Assembly (NCBI GenBank): GCA_033439255.1
Contig: CM065888.1
Location: 1 to 64,000 of the forward strand
Source: Hericium rajendrae
Taxonomy: Eukaryota; Basidiomycota; Agaricomycetes; Russulales; Hericiaceae
Length of the DNA: 64,000 nucleotides
Direction: 5' to 3'
Position 1 is the stretch's first letter, and each line of letters begins with the position of its first letter. A program made the translations under genes and the position numbers. Positions 1-10,602 of the stretch are shown here, piece after piece. The notes under the pieces are model-generated. The model saw only the letters and a list, made by a program, of their open reading frames with translations. It was not told where the DNA came from and did no database searches.

Positions 1-673
1 TCACGCACAGGCCCGCCGCCCGTTGCCCCTTATGCACACTCCCCGCGCCTCGCATATGCGCCCGTGGCAGCGCGCCGCCCCATGCATGGGCCTTCGCACC
101 TCGCGCACACACCCTACGGCCCCGCGTGAGTCCGCGCCAGCTCAGCACCTCGCGCATGGGCCCGTTCCTCCGCGTTTCCCGCGCGCAGTCCACGCGCAGT
201 CCGCAGTCATGGGCCCCAGGCTTCGGACGTGACCATCGCGTCTTGCACGCAGCATCGCGCACACCAGCCGCACGTGTGCCAGCCCCACCTATGGCATGTT
301 GTATACAATGTAGTATACTTGCATGTATCAGTAGTTTGATATAAATAAATTTGACCTGATTTCGAGCACTCGAAACCATAGTCTCTACACCAACTATAGA
401 TATTATAGCAACCTGAGAGTCCATAGTAACCTTTGGAAGCTCTGTATGGAACATAGTATCTATAGGATACATAGAGGGAGACTAGTTACATAGCAGGCAT
501 AGTAGTGTCCTATCACTATGTAATACTATATACCCATCACCCATGACTATGATAGCTATGATAGCTACCATAGTCCTGTATAGCTATGTGGTCCATCTAC
601 ATAGCAGCCATAGCACTATGGAACCAGGAATAGTATTGGCTGGCAGCTATGTAGATTTCAGATTTTTCAGATG
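1..673. mobile_element. Right part of E-class non-autonomous Plavaka-like element (E3)
   Basis: The element begins before the window. Bases 1-290 are a GC-rich low-complexity island with no believable protein. Bases 380-660 are dense in ATAGCTAT-type words (subterminal repeats). The right end is TTTTTCAGATG at 663-673, matching the CATCTGAAAAA core found at about a dozen other ends here. Helitron helicase coding sequence begins just after it, so E3 probably landed in that gene. The left end and its target duplication lie outside the window. Confidence 0.6.
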
Positions 674-689
674 ATTTGATGGAAGAAAG

Positions 690-1108
690 AAATATTAAAG
701 ACAATGAAGAGCAGGAGATGGCCGTCAGAATTATATATCAGCATTTCATGACGAAGGACCCAGAACAATTGATGATGTACATATCTGGGATTGGTGGGAC
801 AGGAAAGAGCTATGTGATTAAAACTGTTGTCGAGTTTTTCCGATAGTGCAAAGTGGCCAGCAATATATTGATTGGAGCCTATACCGGTATTGTGGCAGTG
901 CTGATTGGAGGCTACACATTACACGCACTAAGCATGATGCCAAAAAAATCAAAGCAAGGCAAAAGAGGAGGAGTTGGTGAACGTGTGGAAAAATGTACAA
1001 TATGTTATCATTGACAAGGTGTCCATGGTTTTGGCCCCATTCTTGAGCCAGTTTTTGGAGTGCTTATGCCAAGCAAAATCTGAAAAGCCAGGAGCAAGTG
1101 ATCTTCCA
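690..1108 (+). pseudogene. Helitron 1 helicase (PIF1-like), N-terminal piece
   Basis: Translation shows the Walker A motif GIGGTGKS (about 795-818), a GAYTGI motif, and a Walker B-like YVIIDKVSM at about 1,000-1,026, where families usually have DE rather than DK. These are helicase motifs I-II of the Helitron Rep/helicase protein, a 5'-3' PIF1-type helicase used in rolling-circle transposition. An in-frame TAG near 845 and a frame change near 950 show it is dead. The frame reading AKSEKPGASDLP stops at 1,108, where element X1 begins, and resumes with FGGVNIIFTGDF at about 7,039. Confidence 0.8.
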
Positions 1109-1199
1109 CTTGGTGGAAGAGGGCCGATGCTTCGCACGGCAATACGATTCCTTTTTTATTGTTAGTTATATTTAGAAACAGTGCATAAATGATGTAAAG

Positions 1200-4190
1200 T
1201 CTCACTTGTCAGATTGATTATAAATCTCTATAAAATCTATAGCTACCTCAAGGTCAACATCTGAGAAATATGTCACTGGTATATAACACTATATTAGCTA
1301 CATAGCTTTCCTAGGTCCATAGCTGTCCTCTTTTATACATAGCAGTCAAGTAAACTATGCAAAGCTATCATAGCTTGTCATAGCTGTCATAGCATAAGGC
1401 ATAAGTTATCATAGCTACCATGGCTACCATAGCATAGGGCATAAGCTATCATAGCTATCATAGTTATTCTAGTATAAGATAACTATAGAAGCTATATTAA
1501 CTATATAATATATCTCTATCATTATATTATATCTCTATCATTATATTATATCTAGCTAGTAAGATTTCTATCTACTCTATATTACTTTTATCAAATATGT
1601 TAAAATAGCATATAAAATAAATATATTATAGATTCAATAGTCTGATGTCTTACAGTCACAAACATCGAAAATTGGATAAATTATATTACTCAAACAATTT
1701 CATTACAAAACATTACTATAGCTACAGAGACTACTACAGAACTACAAAAGGTAACAAACTTACAATGACTACAAAAAGCAAAAGATACAAATAAGAAAAG
1801 ACATGAGTATTAGAAGATAACAAAGATAATATATGAAGACTTACCAGATTAACAAAAAAGCAAAAATCTACAAGACAATTTGAAGACATCAGTATAAAAA
1901 AACAATCAAGCTTACCTAGTAGGACTACATGGTAGTGTAATAAGTATGAAGACATTAGTATAAGTTATAAGATAATTAAGAATAACAGCATACCTTTAAC
2001 AACAAAGAGAACAATAATAATAAAATAAGCAAACAACAACAACGAGTGAACAAATGATGATGACAAGTGAGCAAATGATGACAAGTGAGCAAACAACAAT
2101 GACAAATGTGTCGACATGGCAAGGGATGGTGGGGGTTAAAGAGCAAGAGGTAAAGTGCGTCATGCCAGCCTTATATAGGAATCCCAGACAGAACTGGGAT
2201 TTGTGATTGCCGGGCGCTTGCCGAGTGTTGTGACAGAGACTGGATGCCAGACTTTACTACATTGATGCTGCTGCTCACAGATTTACAGTCCAGTAGATAC
2301 ACAGTGTTCTCATACATTCTAATTAAATGTATAATCTATCACTGTCCTTTTTTTCATTGAATTTATACAAGTTTATTTGATTTGCTGAGGCTCGAGCAAT
2401 GAAGCTTCGCTCGTTTGGTGGCTGAAGCACTGAGTTTAACACATCGACACTTCACTCCTTTTGACCAGTCTCCCTTCCCCTCCTTCGTGTTTCCTCCTCC
2501 AGCCTCCTTCCTTCCATTTCTTTCATTCTCTATCAGCTTTCAATACGGCTGGGATGGTTTTTTTTAGCAGATACTTAGAGGGCCTTAGGTGAGTAAAAAA
2601 AAAGCCTCTTATCATTTTTTCGTACTAATCAAGAGAGTGTCAATTGTTTTTCAAGCAACACTCTCGATATCTTTTATTCTGTTGATCCCACATCCCTGTG
2701 CTACCATCCTATGATCCTGCTGCCTTTTTTGCACTCTCATCGCCCCTTCCTTGGCCTGTCTACACCACATCCACGCCCCACATGCAGCTCGTACACCCCA
2801 TGCCTGACTCCAACAACAGGCTGCGACCCCTGCGCATGCCTCCAACCACCATCCCCTTCTACGTGCACCAGTGTGCACAAGGCCACAGCATGCACGCATG
2901 CGTGTACCACATGGCGTTGTCTGCACGACATCAACGACATGTGCGCATGGGCTATGTCATCGTCCATGCCCCACGTCCATGCATGTGCATGTGCTGTAGT
3001 CCCATTGCCATGGCAATGGGACTCGGATGTCATTCATGCCTATCAGCTATGACCCCGCATGCTCATCTCAATCCCCACAAGGCCTCATGCTTGTGTTCAA
3101 CACCGTGCACACTTGCAATGTCCCGTCTGCGTGCTCAAGCCCCCACACCCACTCACAATGCCTCGCACCTGCTCACAATGCCCCAGACATGCACGCCATG
3201 CCCGGTTGCGTGTATGCTCCTGCACCTGCTCAACTCAACATGCCCCGCATGTGTGCGCAACAACCTGCACAGATGCACGACAACCACACATGCATGACGT
3301 GCCATACAGTGTCTCTTCGTGCATGCAAAATGTCCCGCACGCTCGCTCCAGGCCTCCCGCACATGCTCAACACCCACACGTGCTGAACATCCCCCGCACG
3401 TGCCCAGCTTTGCCTCTGCATGTGCACAGATGCCAGTGCATGGTGGTGCTGCAAGGCCCCATCCCACAACAACGTACATATGACACCCAGCATTCACACT
3501 CAACGCCACTTGCCTACAATGCCTTGCATGCATGCGTGCTTCCGCGTGCCCGCTCAACACTCTGCACCCTTCAGATGCTCTGCATATGTGTGCAACGTCC
3601 CACGTGCATGTACGCAACCTGTGTGCATGCATGGCAGCCCTGACTCCATTTGTGGGCATGGCAACCCAGCTGGACCATGTGTAGCTGCGTGCAGCCCACA
3701 CCTACCCCTGTGCCCTCCATGCCGGCATTCGTGCATACCGTGCCACCTTTTGTGTGCACGTGCTGTCTTTTGTGTACCCGCACTGTCTTTGCACCTGTGC
3801 CTGCACCCTCCATGGTGACTTGCGTGCTCTCCGTATCCTGTGCCCTACGCAGTAGCTCGACTAGCTTACATATGTATGATAGTAGATTTATTACAATTTA
3901 ATATGATAAATTTTGACTTGTAATATCTGGTGCTTATCTGACTTGTGGTAGTTATCATAGGCATCATAGTAGCCATAGCACACTTTGTTAATCATGAAAG
4001 CCCTATGTATATCAGACTACAGGCTATGGAGGCTATGATAACCCTATGAATGTCACACTGTCTGCTATGTAGGCTATGATAGCTCTCATAGCTCTACATA
4101 GCTGGATAAGCAAACTTCATAGCTCTGATAGCTCAATGATAGCACCTATAATGTAACCTGCAGCTATGTCAAATTCAAATTTCTCAGATG
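1200..4190. mobile_element. E5: E-class Plavaka-like element inside X1
   Basis: The right end TTTCTCAGATG (4,180-4,190) is preceded by ATAGCTAT-type repeats (3,940-4,170), with matching repeats at 1,230-1,500 on the left. The left terminus is too decayed to place. Inside are AT-rich DNA (1,500-2,050), a minus-strand TATA-like module (about 2,290-2,150), an intron-like hairpin module (2,581-2,665) and a CATGC-rich GC island (2,700-3,850). The long open frames in that island are low-complexity His/Cys/Thr/Ala strings on both strands and are not genes. Confidence 0.55.
2581..2665 (+). other. Hairpin-intron module of E5
   Basis: The order is exon-like GGCCTTAG, donor GTGAGT (2,589), branch-site-like GTACTAAT (2,622-2,629), then a stem GAGAGTGT / ACACTCTC (2,633-2,640 with 2,657-2,664) around the likely acceptor. 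The same arrangement recurs in E1, E2, two copies near 30,000 and one at 33,276. The intron reading is inferred from motif order. Confidence 0.5.
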
Positions 4191-4194
4191 AAGA

Positions 4195-5780
4195 TCAGCT
4201 TGAAAGGAAGATCTCAATTTCGAATTTTGATTTTTGAGTTCTGGATGGACTGAGGCCTATGTAGCATGGCTGGAAAGCGATTAATCAGTACATTTCAGTG
4301 CATTTTAGAAGAATTAAATTGGTGGAGAACTGCCAGACTTACCTCAAGGTCAAGATCTTGGGGGGGAGATCTCAGTTTTGAGTTTTGATTTTCGAGTTCT
4401 GGGCAGATTGGGGTCTATTTAGCATGGCTGGAAAGTGATTAATCAGTACATTTCAGTGCATTTTAGAACAATTAAATTGGTGGAGAACTGCCAGACTTAC
4501 CTCAAGGTCAAGATCTTGGGAGGGAGATCTCAGTTTCGAGTTTTGATTTTCGAGTTCTGGGCAGATTGGGGTCTATGTAGCATGTCTGAAGAGCAATTAA
4601 TTAGTACATTTCAATGCAATTTAGAACAATTAAATCGGTGGAGAACTGCCAGACTTACCTCAAGGTCAAGATCTTGAGGGAGAGATCTCAGTTTCGAGTT
4701 TTGATTTTCGAGTTCTGGATGGCATGGGGTCTATGTAACATGGCTGAAAAGCGATTAATTAGTACATTCTAGCGCATTTTAGAACAATTAAATTGGTGGA
4801 GAACTGCCAGACTTACCTTAAGGTCAAGATCTTAGGGGGAAGATCTCAGTTTCGAGTTTTGATTTTCGAGTTCTGGATGGCATGGGGTCTATGTAGCATG
4901 TCTGGAAAGCGATTAATCAGTAAATTCCAGCGCATTTTAGAACAATTAAATCAGTGGAGAACTGCCAGACTTACCTCAAGGTCAAGATCTTGGGAGGGAG
5001 ATCTCAGTTTCGAGTTTTGATTTTTGAGTTCTGGATGGCATGGGGTCTATGTAACATGGCTGAAAAGCGATTAATTAGTACATTCTAGCGCATTTTAGAA
5101 CAATTAAATTGGTGGAGAACTGCCAGACTTACCTTAAGGTCAAGATCTTAGGGGGAAGATCTCAGTTTCGAGTTTTGATTTTCGAGTTCTAGATGGCATG
5201 GGATGTATGTAGCATGTCTGGGAAGCAATTAATTAGTACATTCTAGTGCATTTTAGAACGAGTGAATCGGTAGAGAACTGAGAGACTTATCTCAAGGTCA
5301 AGATCTTGGGGGGGAGATCTCAGTTTCGAGTTTTGATTTTCGAGTTCTGGATGGTTTGGGGGCTATGTAGAATGGCTGGAAAGCAATTAATTAGTACATT
5401 CCAGCCCAATTTAGAACGAGTGAATCGGTGGAGAACTGAGGGACGTATCTCAAGATCAAGATCTTGGGGGGGAGATCTCAGTTTTGAGGTTTGATTTTCG
5501 AGTTCTGGATGGTTTGGGGGCTATGTAGCATGGCGGGAAAGAGATTAATCAGTAGAGTTGAACGCATTTTAGAACGAGAGAATCGGTGGAGAATTGAAGG
5601 ACTTACCTCAAGGTCAAGATCTTGAGGGGTAATCCCAATCTTGAGTCTTGATTTTCGAGTTCTGGATGGTTTGGGGGCTATGTAGCATGGCTGGAAAGCG
5701 ATTAATCAGTAGAGTCCAACACATTTTAGAACGAGAGAATTGGCAGAGAATTGATGGACTTACCTCAAGATCATTAGAAT
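4195..5780. repeat. 158-bp satellite array, about 10 units
   Basis: The word GATCTCAGTTTCGAG or a close variant starts at 4,210, 4,368, 4,526, 4,684, 4,842, 5,000, 5,158, 5,316 and 5,474, a spacing of 158 every time, with a tenth, decayed copy near 5,632. Each unit also has GAAAGCGATTAATCAGTA and AACAATTAAATYGGTGGAGA. Unit-to-unit differences are scattered substitutions rather than length changes. The open frames across the array are by-products of the repeat. Confidence 0.95.
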
Positions 5781-6250
5781 AATGATAATTGGTTGATTTT
5801 CAACTAGGCAGATAGGCTAGCATAGCTCAGAAGGCCTCATCTGGAAGCAGCTATCAATATCATTTTGATAAGCTCTAATATACCTTAGTTGGTGCTAGAT
5901 TTAGAGACCTATAAGTAAATTAGTCTGCCAGCTCAGCAAGTTAGATACATACAAGACGACCAAGGTGAGCCGCCGGGTCGAGTACCTCCTGGTTCCAAAC
6001 CGTCAACCACTCAGCGGATGACTTGGAGATACTCGTCGAGCCTTGCAGCCAACATGACAAGCATGCAGGATGTAAAGCTCATGAGAAAGCAAGACTTTAC
6101 TGCTGGTGCTTCAAAACTAAAATTTTGATTATATAATCAGTCTTCAAAATCATAGATTTCTAGGCATTTCTGTACTTATAATATACTATAAGAGTAGACA
6201 TTGTACTAATGCTAATTGCTCATTGATTATATTATTCTTAGTATTAAAAA
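5781..6250. other. Spacer within X1, no gene seen
   Basis: AT-rich unique sequence between the satellite array and the first tRNA-like block. No reading frame, repeat or terminal motif is recognisable. Confidence 0.5.
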
Positions 6251-6254
6251 ATAT

Positions 6255-6330
6255 CAAAAAAGTCTGGCATGAACTGGAATTGAACTTGCAAACTCAAGAG
6301 AACTCACACTTCACCACCGAGTTTTGATTA
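6255..6330 (-). repeat. tRNA-like (SINE-type) block, partial
   Basis: On the minus strand this reads GTTTGCAAGTTCAATTCCAG followed by TTCATGCCAGACTTTTTT: a pol III B-box-like GTTCAATTCC followed by a T-run. It is a diverged partner of the copies at 6,885-6,975 and 36,325-36,415. No complete tRNA fold is visible. Confidence 0.5.
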
Positions 6331-6350
6331 TGTAATCATCACATGATCAC

Positions 6351-6376
6351 CACCATGGTACGGCCGTACCATGGTG
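6351..6376. repeat. Perfect 26-bp palindrome
   Basis: CACCATGGTACGG followed directly by its reverse complement, with no spacer. A diverged half-copy (TATGGTACAGCTATACCATG) follows at about 6,400. Function unknown. Confidence 0.9.
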
Positions 6377-6419
6377 AAGTGCTCATGTGATCACAACTAT
6401 GGTACAGCTATACCATGAT

Positions 6420-6880
6420 GAAGTGCTTCACATTCTATGAGTTCTGTATGGATCAAAATGCAAAAAATATGGTTCGAAAGCTATAAATGAGTAGTATTTG
6501 ATCCACTTGAGAACGAGTAAATCGGTGGAGAATTGATTGAGATAACTAAGAATCAAGCATACTAGGAGGAAAAATACAGAAGTACTTCGTGTTCTACGAG
6601 TTCTGCACAGATCAAAATGCATAAAATATGGCTAGAAAGCAATGAATGAGTAAATTCTGATACATCTAAGAATGAGTGAATCAGTCAAGAACTGACTGAG
6701 CTAGCTGAGGATCAAGCATACTAGGGGGAAAAATACAGAAATGCTTTGCATTCTGCAAGATCTGCATGGATCAAGATGCATAATATATGGCTAGAAAGCG
6801 ATAAATGAGTAGATTCTGCTGCATTTGAGAATGTGTGAATTGGTCAAGAACTGACCAAGTTACAGTAAACAAAGTGTAAA
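6420..6880. repeat. 158-bp satellite array, about 3 units, second type
   Basis: The landmark GAGAAC/AAGAAT lies at about 6,509, 6,667 and 6,826, again about 158 apart. Each unit has GATCAAAATGCATAAAATATGG, then GAAAGC, then AACGAGTAAATCGGT. The monomer resembles the arrays in X2 (35,760-36,320) and, more distantly, those in A1-A3. Confidence 0.85.
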
Positions 6881-6884
6881 AGAA

Positions 6885-6975
6885 AAAGTCTGGCCAGAGC
6901 TGGAATTGAACCTGCAAACTCGTTAGATTGAAGATGTGTGATTATATAAGCCAACTGCCTAATGGGCATCGTCAT
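6885..6975 (-). repeat. tRNA-derived SINE-like block in X1
   Basis: The minus strand reads GCCCATTAGGCAGTTGGCTT at the 5' side (A-box-like), a possible TTC anticodon loop, then GCAGGTTCAATTCCAGC (B-box-like) and CTTTTTC (possible pol III terminator). The acceptor stem does not pair, so this is a tRNA-derived repeat or pseudo-tRNA rather than a working gene. A close copy is at 36,325-36,415, at the same place in X2. Confidence 0.55.
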
Positions 6976-7019
6976 CGTTTTGGTGTCGTTTTCACTATGA
7001 AAAGGTGGTATAGAGTAAA

Positions 7020-7038
7020 CGATTCTAAGGAATCGTAA
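7020..7038. repeat. Terminal hairpin of X1
   Basis: ACGATTC, loop TAAG, GAATCGT, then AA, immediately before resumed helicase coding sequence. The identical hairpin ends X2. The left end of X has only ACGATTCC, set back about 30 bases, so the inverted repeats are asymmetric. Confidence 0.7.
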
Positions 7039-8165
7039 TTTGGAGGAGTGAACATCATATTTACAGGGGATTTTGGACAGCTCAAACCAGTTAAAGCTCC
7101 TTTGTTGATTTCGCACAAGTTGGTGGCAAAAATTGATAGTTCACAGGGGCAAAGCTTTCATGGCCAACATTTGCTTCACAGAGCTTATCTATGGAGGCAA
7201 GTCAATACTGTCATCGAGTTGAAAAAAAATTGGCAGCAACAGCAAGACTCTACTTATGGAGATCTTGTTACCCGAGTGCAAAACGATGAAGGTTCTAATC
7301 ACTCACACACTGATGGTTCAACAGATTATGAAATCTTGTCTAGTTGCATGCTGGATATTTTGAAAAGCAAAGGTGATCAACCCATTAGTGATTTTCAGGA
7401 TGCACCAATAATTGTTAAAATGCAAAAAATGTGTGATGCTTTGAATGCAAAACTGACATATACACATGCAGCACATTTGCGACAAGACATAAAGATATAT
7501 CATTTGCAAGATAAGCAATTCAGATCTTACATGATGGGTGCAGCGGCGAAACGTCTTCGTTGCATATGCCCTGCCCTCTGCAACAAGGCCTACAGTTGCC
7601 TTCCATTGTTTAGAGGAATGAGAGTGATGATCACAGACAATGCTGATGTCATCCACGGTATAGCAAATGGTGCTGAAGGATACCTTGAGCAGGTTTATAC
7701 TGCTGTAGATGAGGAAAGCACTGAGTATGCTACGTGTGCATATGTCAATGTTCCTGGTTCAGGCTTTCAGATCAAAGGCATGCCTACAGACCTTGTGCCA
7801 ATATTCCCACATTCCATGCACTTCAAGTATCATTCTTCTGATGGAAAGATTTTTGGTATCAATCGCGAACAGCTACCACTGATGCCAGTGTATGCCTATA
7901 CCGATTATAAGACACAAGGCCGATCTCTAACATGAGCTATTGTTGACCTTACTGACTGTAAGAGTATTCAAAGCACATATGTCATGCTGTCCCATGTCAA
8001 AACACTGGAGGGAGTAGCCATCTTGTGTTGGTTCCCTCTGGGCAAAATTGACTGCCCTTTGTCACATGAGTTTCACTCTGAGTTTCAGCATCAGAAACAA
8101 CTTCAAGAACTCACCAGATGCTGATATGTAGCAGAGCATCCTGAACAAGTATGAAATGGCTTAAG
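7039..8165 (+). pseudogene. Helitron 1 helicase, C-terminal piece
   Basis: The frame reads FGGVNIIFTGDFGQLKPV (motif III region of PIF1/Helitron helicases) and continues for about 295 codons to YAYTDYKTQGRSLT, the conserved TxxKxQG-type motif V. A TGA follows at 7,933, and a readable tail (AIVDLTDCKSIQSTYVMLSHV, motif VI region) continues in frame afterwards. With the N-terminal piece it forms one helicase interrupted by X1. In-frame stops inside motif VI make it inactive. Confidence 0.85.
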
Positions 8166-8261
8166 GAAAGTGGAACTGACAGCAACAAACATCGTCCGAT
8201 TTCATGCACACAGCTGACTGCACTGACAACCATGTGCATCCTGATATCAAAGCAACAGTCT

Positions 8262-8724
8262 TGTTGAAATCGGTTGATGATGCTAGTCTCAATGACAACA
8301 ATTATGGAAAGATCTGGAATGATCTGGACTTTAGTGATTGCAGAATCACATGGAACATTTACATAGCCTTACTGTACAAGTTAGTAATATGCTCTGACAT
8401 ATGCTTACTGATACCTTAGTGAGCTGACTGATGCTGTTCTCATGTGATGAGCAATCCATTATGCTATGCTGTATGATTACTGTACAATTTCTGATTGGTA
8501 GATATGCAGAGCCCTCAGTACCATATAAGGGCTCCCTCGTTCGCTCAGATACCTCAGTCTTTCACATCACAGACTGAGGTGAGCATATCTTGCATTACTT
8601 ATGAGTTTCCTCTTTACTGACTCTACTTGTAGTATAGACTAATGTCTCTCTAAGGTACTGCAATATAGTCTTTCACATCACAGACTGAGTATAGACTAAT
8701 GTCTCTCTAAGTCGTGTTTCTTCA
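8262..8724 (+). repeat. Copia-type LTR with adjoining primer-binding site
   Basis: A 463-bp TG...CA repeat, TGTTGAAATCGG to TTTCTTCA. It has a TATATAAGGG box near 8,522 and internal short tandem repeats around TCTTTCACATCACAGACTGAG. The next bases, GGTTATAGGCCC (8,725-8,736), nearly match the complement of the initiator-tRNA-Met anticodon arm, the half-tRNA primer type known for copia. No coding part or second LTR follows, so only the 5' end of a fossil element remains. A solo copy lies at 27,742-28,204. Confidence 0.75.
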
Positions 8725-8736
8725 GGTTATAGGCCC

Positions 8737-9270
8737 TGCCTGAACACCTGCTACACAAGAAGTTACCTTTGCTATTTTACCAAGGCAAGTCACCTTTCCC
8801 AACTCACACCCCACTCGAAGGGCTGCCGTTGGCAACTGTGCTTGCTCGGAGGCAGTGGGTGTGTTGTTACATCACAGTGACAGGCATGTGTGACAGTCGA
8901 TGTCCATGATGCAAATCGGATGAGAAGTAGCTTTTGAGTGTGTATATATGTACAGGGTAGTATGAAGAAGGTGTATATTGGTTTGTAGAGCTTAGTACAT
9001 GCCGACGGAGGAGATAGAGCGATGGTGTAACATGGAGTTTAGCCTCACCATTTGGCGAGCATAGGTATAAATATGAGTAAACATATGTGCGAGGACAATA
9101 GTTGGAGGTCCTTTTTGAAGGAGAAAAACATCAATTTTATTTCCATGCAAAGTACAGGATATGTCGTGTGTCGCTAGGAAGGCTAATGTTACAAAGATTT
9201 TTTTTTCTGGGGTGTACAAAATTTTCATTTTTTTTTCTGTGTATGGTTTTCAATGGGATGGTTGCAAAAT
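8737..9270. other. No gene seen
   Basis: The first part is probably leader sequence of the Copia fossil. The rest is unique sequence with T-runs. Neither strand has a frame with recognisable protein character. Confidence 0.4.
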
Positions 9271-9349
9271 CTATACAAGCAATGTTAGTGTTTGATGGAC
9301 TCGCAAAGGATATGAAAGAGCCATTACCATTGCATTGTGCTTTTTTTGT

Positions 9350-10583
9350 TTAGTCAATTCGCTGTTTCTTCTTTGCGAGGAGATGAGCCGGTGCTTCATA
9401 CGCTCGTTTGGCAAGAGCGGGAGGATCTTTGAGGATGGTGATGTAGGTGATGTCTGCATAGAAGTTGTCTTTTCTGTTGCGGAATGTGTCTGAGACAGTG
9501 TGAAAGCAATTACGACCACAGCACCGATGAGCCATTTATTGTATAGAGGTGGTACGGCTCAGCTGTCTTGTTCAAAGATGGAAATGGGTCTGCCGATGTA
9601 GAACTTGGACCTGGTCTCGATGTTGGTCTTGTTATCCTGAAGTAGTTGGGAAAGCATGGATTGGCATTCTTTGTTCTTGCATTTCCACTTCTCCATGTGC
9701 ATCTGTGGATCAAGGCCAGCAGAATCTGTTAAAACGATAGTGAGCAAGGGAATATGATATGTGACATAGAATCAGACCAAGTCGCTGTTACTCTGCTTCG
9801 AAATCAGCATGGTTTTTGAAGAGCTGTATCATGGACAGTCAGTGAGACATGTGGATAAGTGATGGACATTTTTTTTTACTTGGAAGACTGTGTGTCGCAG
9901 ATGGAGTGTGTTTTGCTTGAGGTCAACTGGTTTGTTGACTACGGTGCTTTGCACTTTGAGCGTGCCAATGATTTTGTTGATGACTGCGAGATTCTGCTTT
10001 CACATCTCCTTTGTCTTGTTAGAATAGTCGCTGTCGACAATATCCACCCGAGCTCAGCTTTTATTGAATTCCGATGAATATGTACTGTTTGTCGACCATG
10101 CACCATCAGAAGAGAGATAGGATCCCATCGGAGAAACCTTTCCACAGTACGAAGGGGAGCTTCGATAGCAGGGTCATCTTTGGATGCATGAGCTTGGATA
10201 AGTTTATGAACGAGGCCTTCTTCGTACCACTCAACATGCGACAGGAGGTTGGGATTGCTGGCAAACAGTGTGGTGTTTGTGACATTGTCGATTATCTCAT
10301 CAATAGTGAGTGGAACAGAGTTCTGTAAAAAGGAGGTGAGGGCATATTGATTGTAGGGTAAGAGACTGACCATGTCGGCCTCGTTGTCAGACATGATGGT
10401 GGTAGTGAAGAAGAAGTCAGCTGTGGCGGCAAGGTTGAGTTTGAAGATAGGAGATATGTTCGGTCCCATACTATTGTTGTCAGCACTCACCTTGGTTGTG
10501 ATTGTTGCCTTCATCCTCATTGTTATGGCTAGCATGCTCGATATTTGATCTGCTCTGGAAAAGTTAACTGCATCAGAAATCAC
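9350..10583 (-). pseudogene. Unrecognised gene divergent from Helitron 2, broken
   Basis: I do not recognise this family. The best frame starts at MSDNEADMVSLLPYN (ATG at 10,394) and runs through EIIDNVTNTTLFASNPNLL and LRTVERFLRWDP. Near 10,030 the protein-like signal moves to another frame (NLAVINKIIGTLKVQSTVV), then continues weakly to about 9,560 (KWKCKNKECQSMLSQLLQDN). At least two frame changes are needed. The segment 10,395-10,583 is open but may be leader sequence. It sits head-to-head with the Helitron Rep/helicase gene, about 200 bases apart, so it could be an accessory or captured Helitron gene or simply a host gene beside the insertion. Confidence 0.45.
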
Positions 10584-10602
10584 ACAAGCGGGAAAGGATG
10601 TT

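Larger units (their letters stand above)
1109..7038. mobile_element. Element X1, non-autonomous, Helitron-like insertion behaviour
   Basis: X1 splits a helicase reading frame exactly between CTTCCA and TTTGG, with no target duplication. It starts CTTGGTGGAAGAGG, has ACGATTCC about 34 bases in, and ends with the hairpin ACGATTC-TAAG-GAATCGT followed by AA. X2 (31,211-36,483) has the same ends. Both can be read as insertion between A and T without duplication, as in Helitrons, although the ends lack the classic TC...CTRR. A 1-2 bp duplication (A or AA) is the alternative reading. It carries no transposase. Inside are element E5, 158-bp satellite arrays and tRNA-like repeats. Confidence 0.6.

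Noticed and set aside
2698-3900. Long overlapping open frames of His/Cys/Thr/Ala-rich proteins on both strands
   Set aside because: They arise from a CATGC-rich GC island inside E5, overlap on both strands, and recur in all E-class islands without a conserved frame.
4195-5780. CRISPR-like regular repeats
   Set aside because: Units are 158 bp head-to-tail with no short repeat/unique spacer pattern; this is a satellite in a eukaryotic genome.
6885-6975. Functional tRNA gene
   Set aside because: Box-like motifs are present but the acceptor stem does not pair and the copies lie inside a mobile element.
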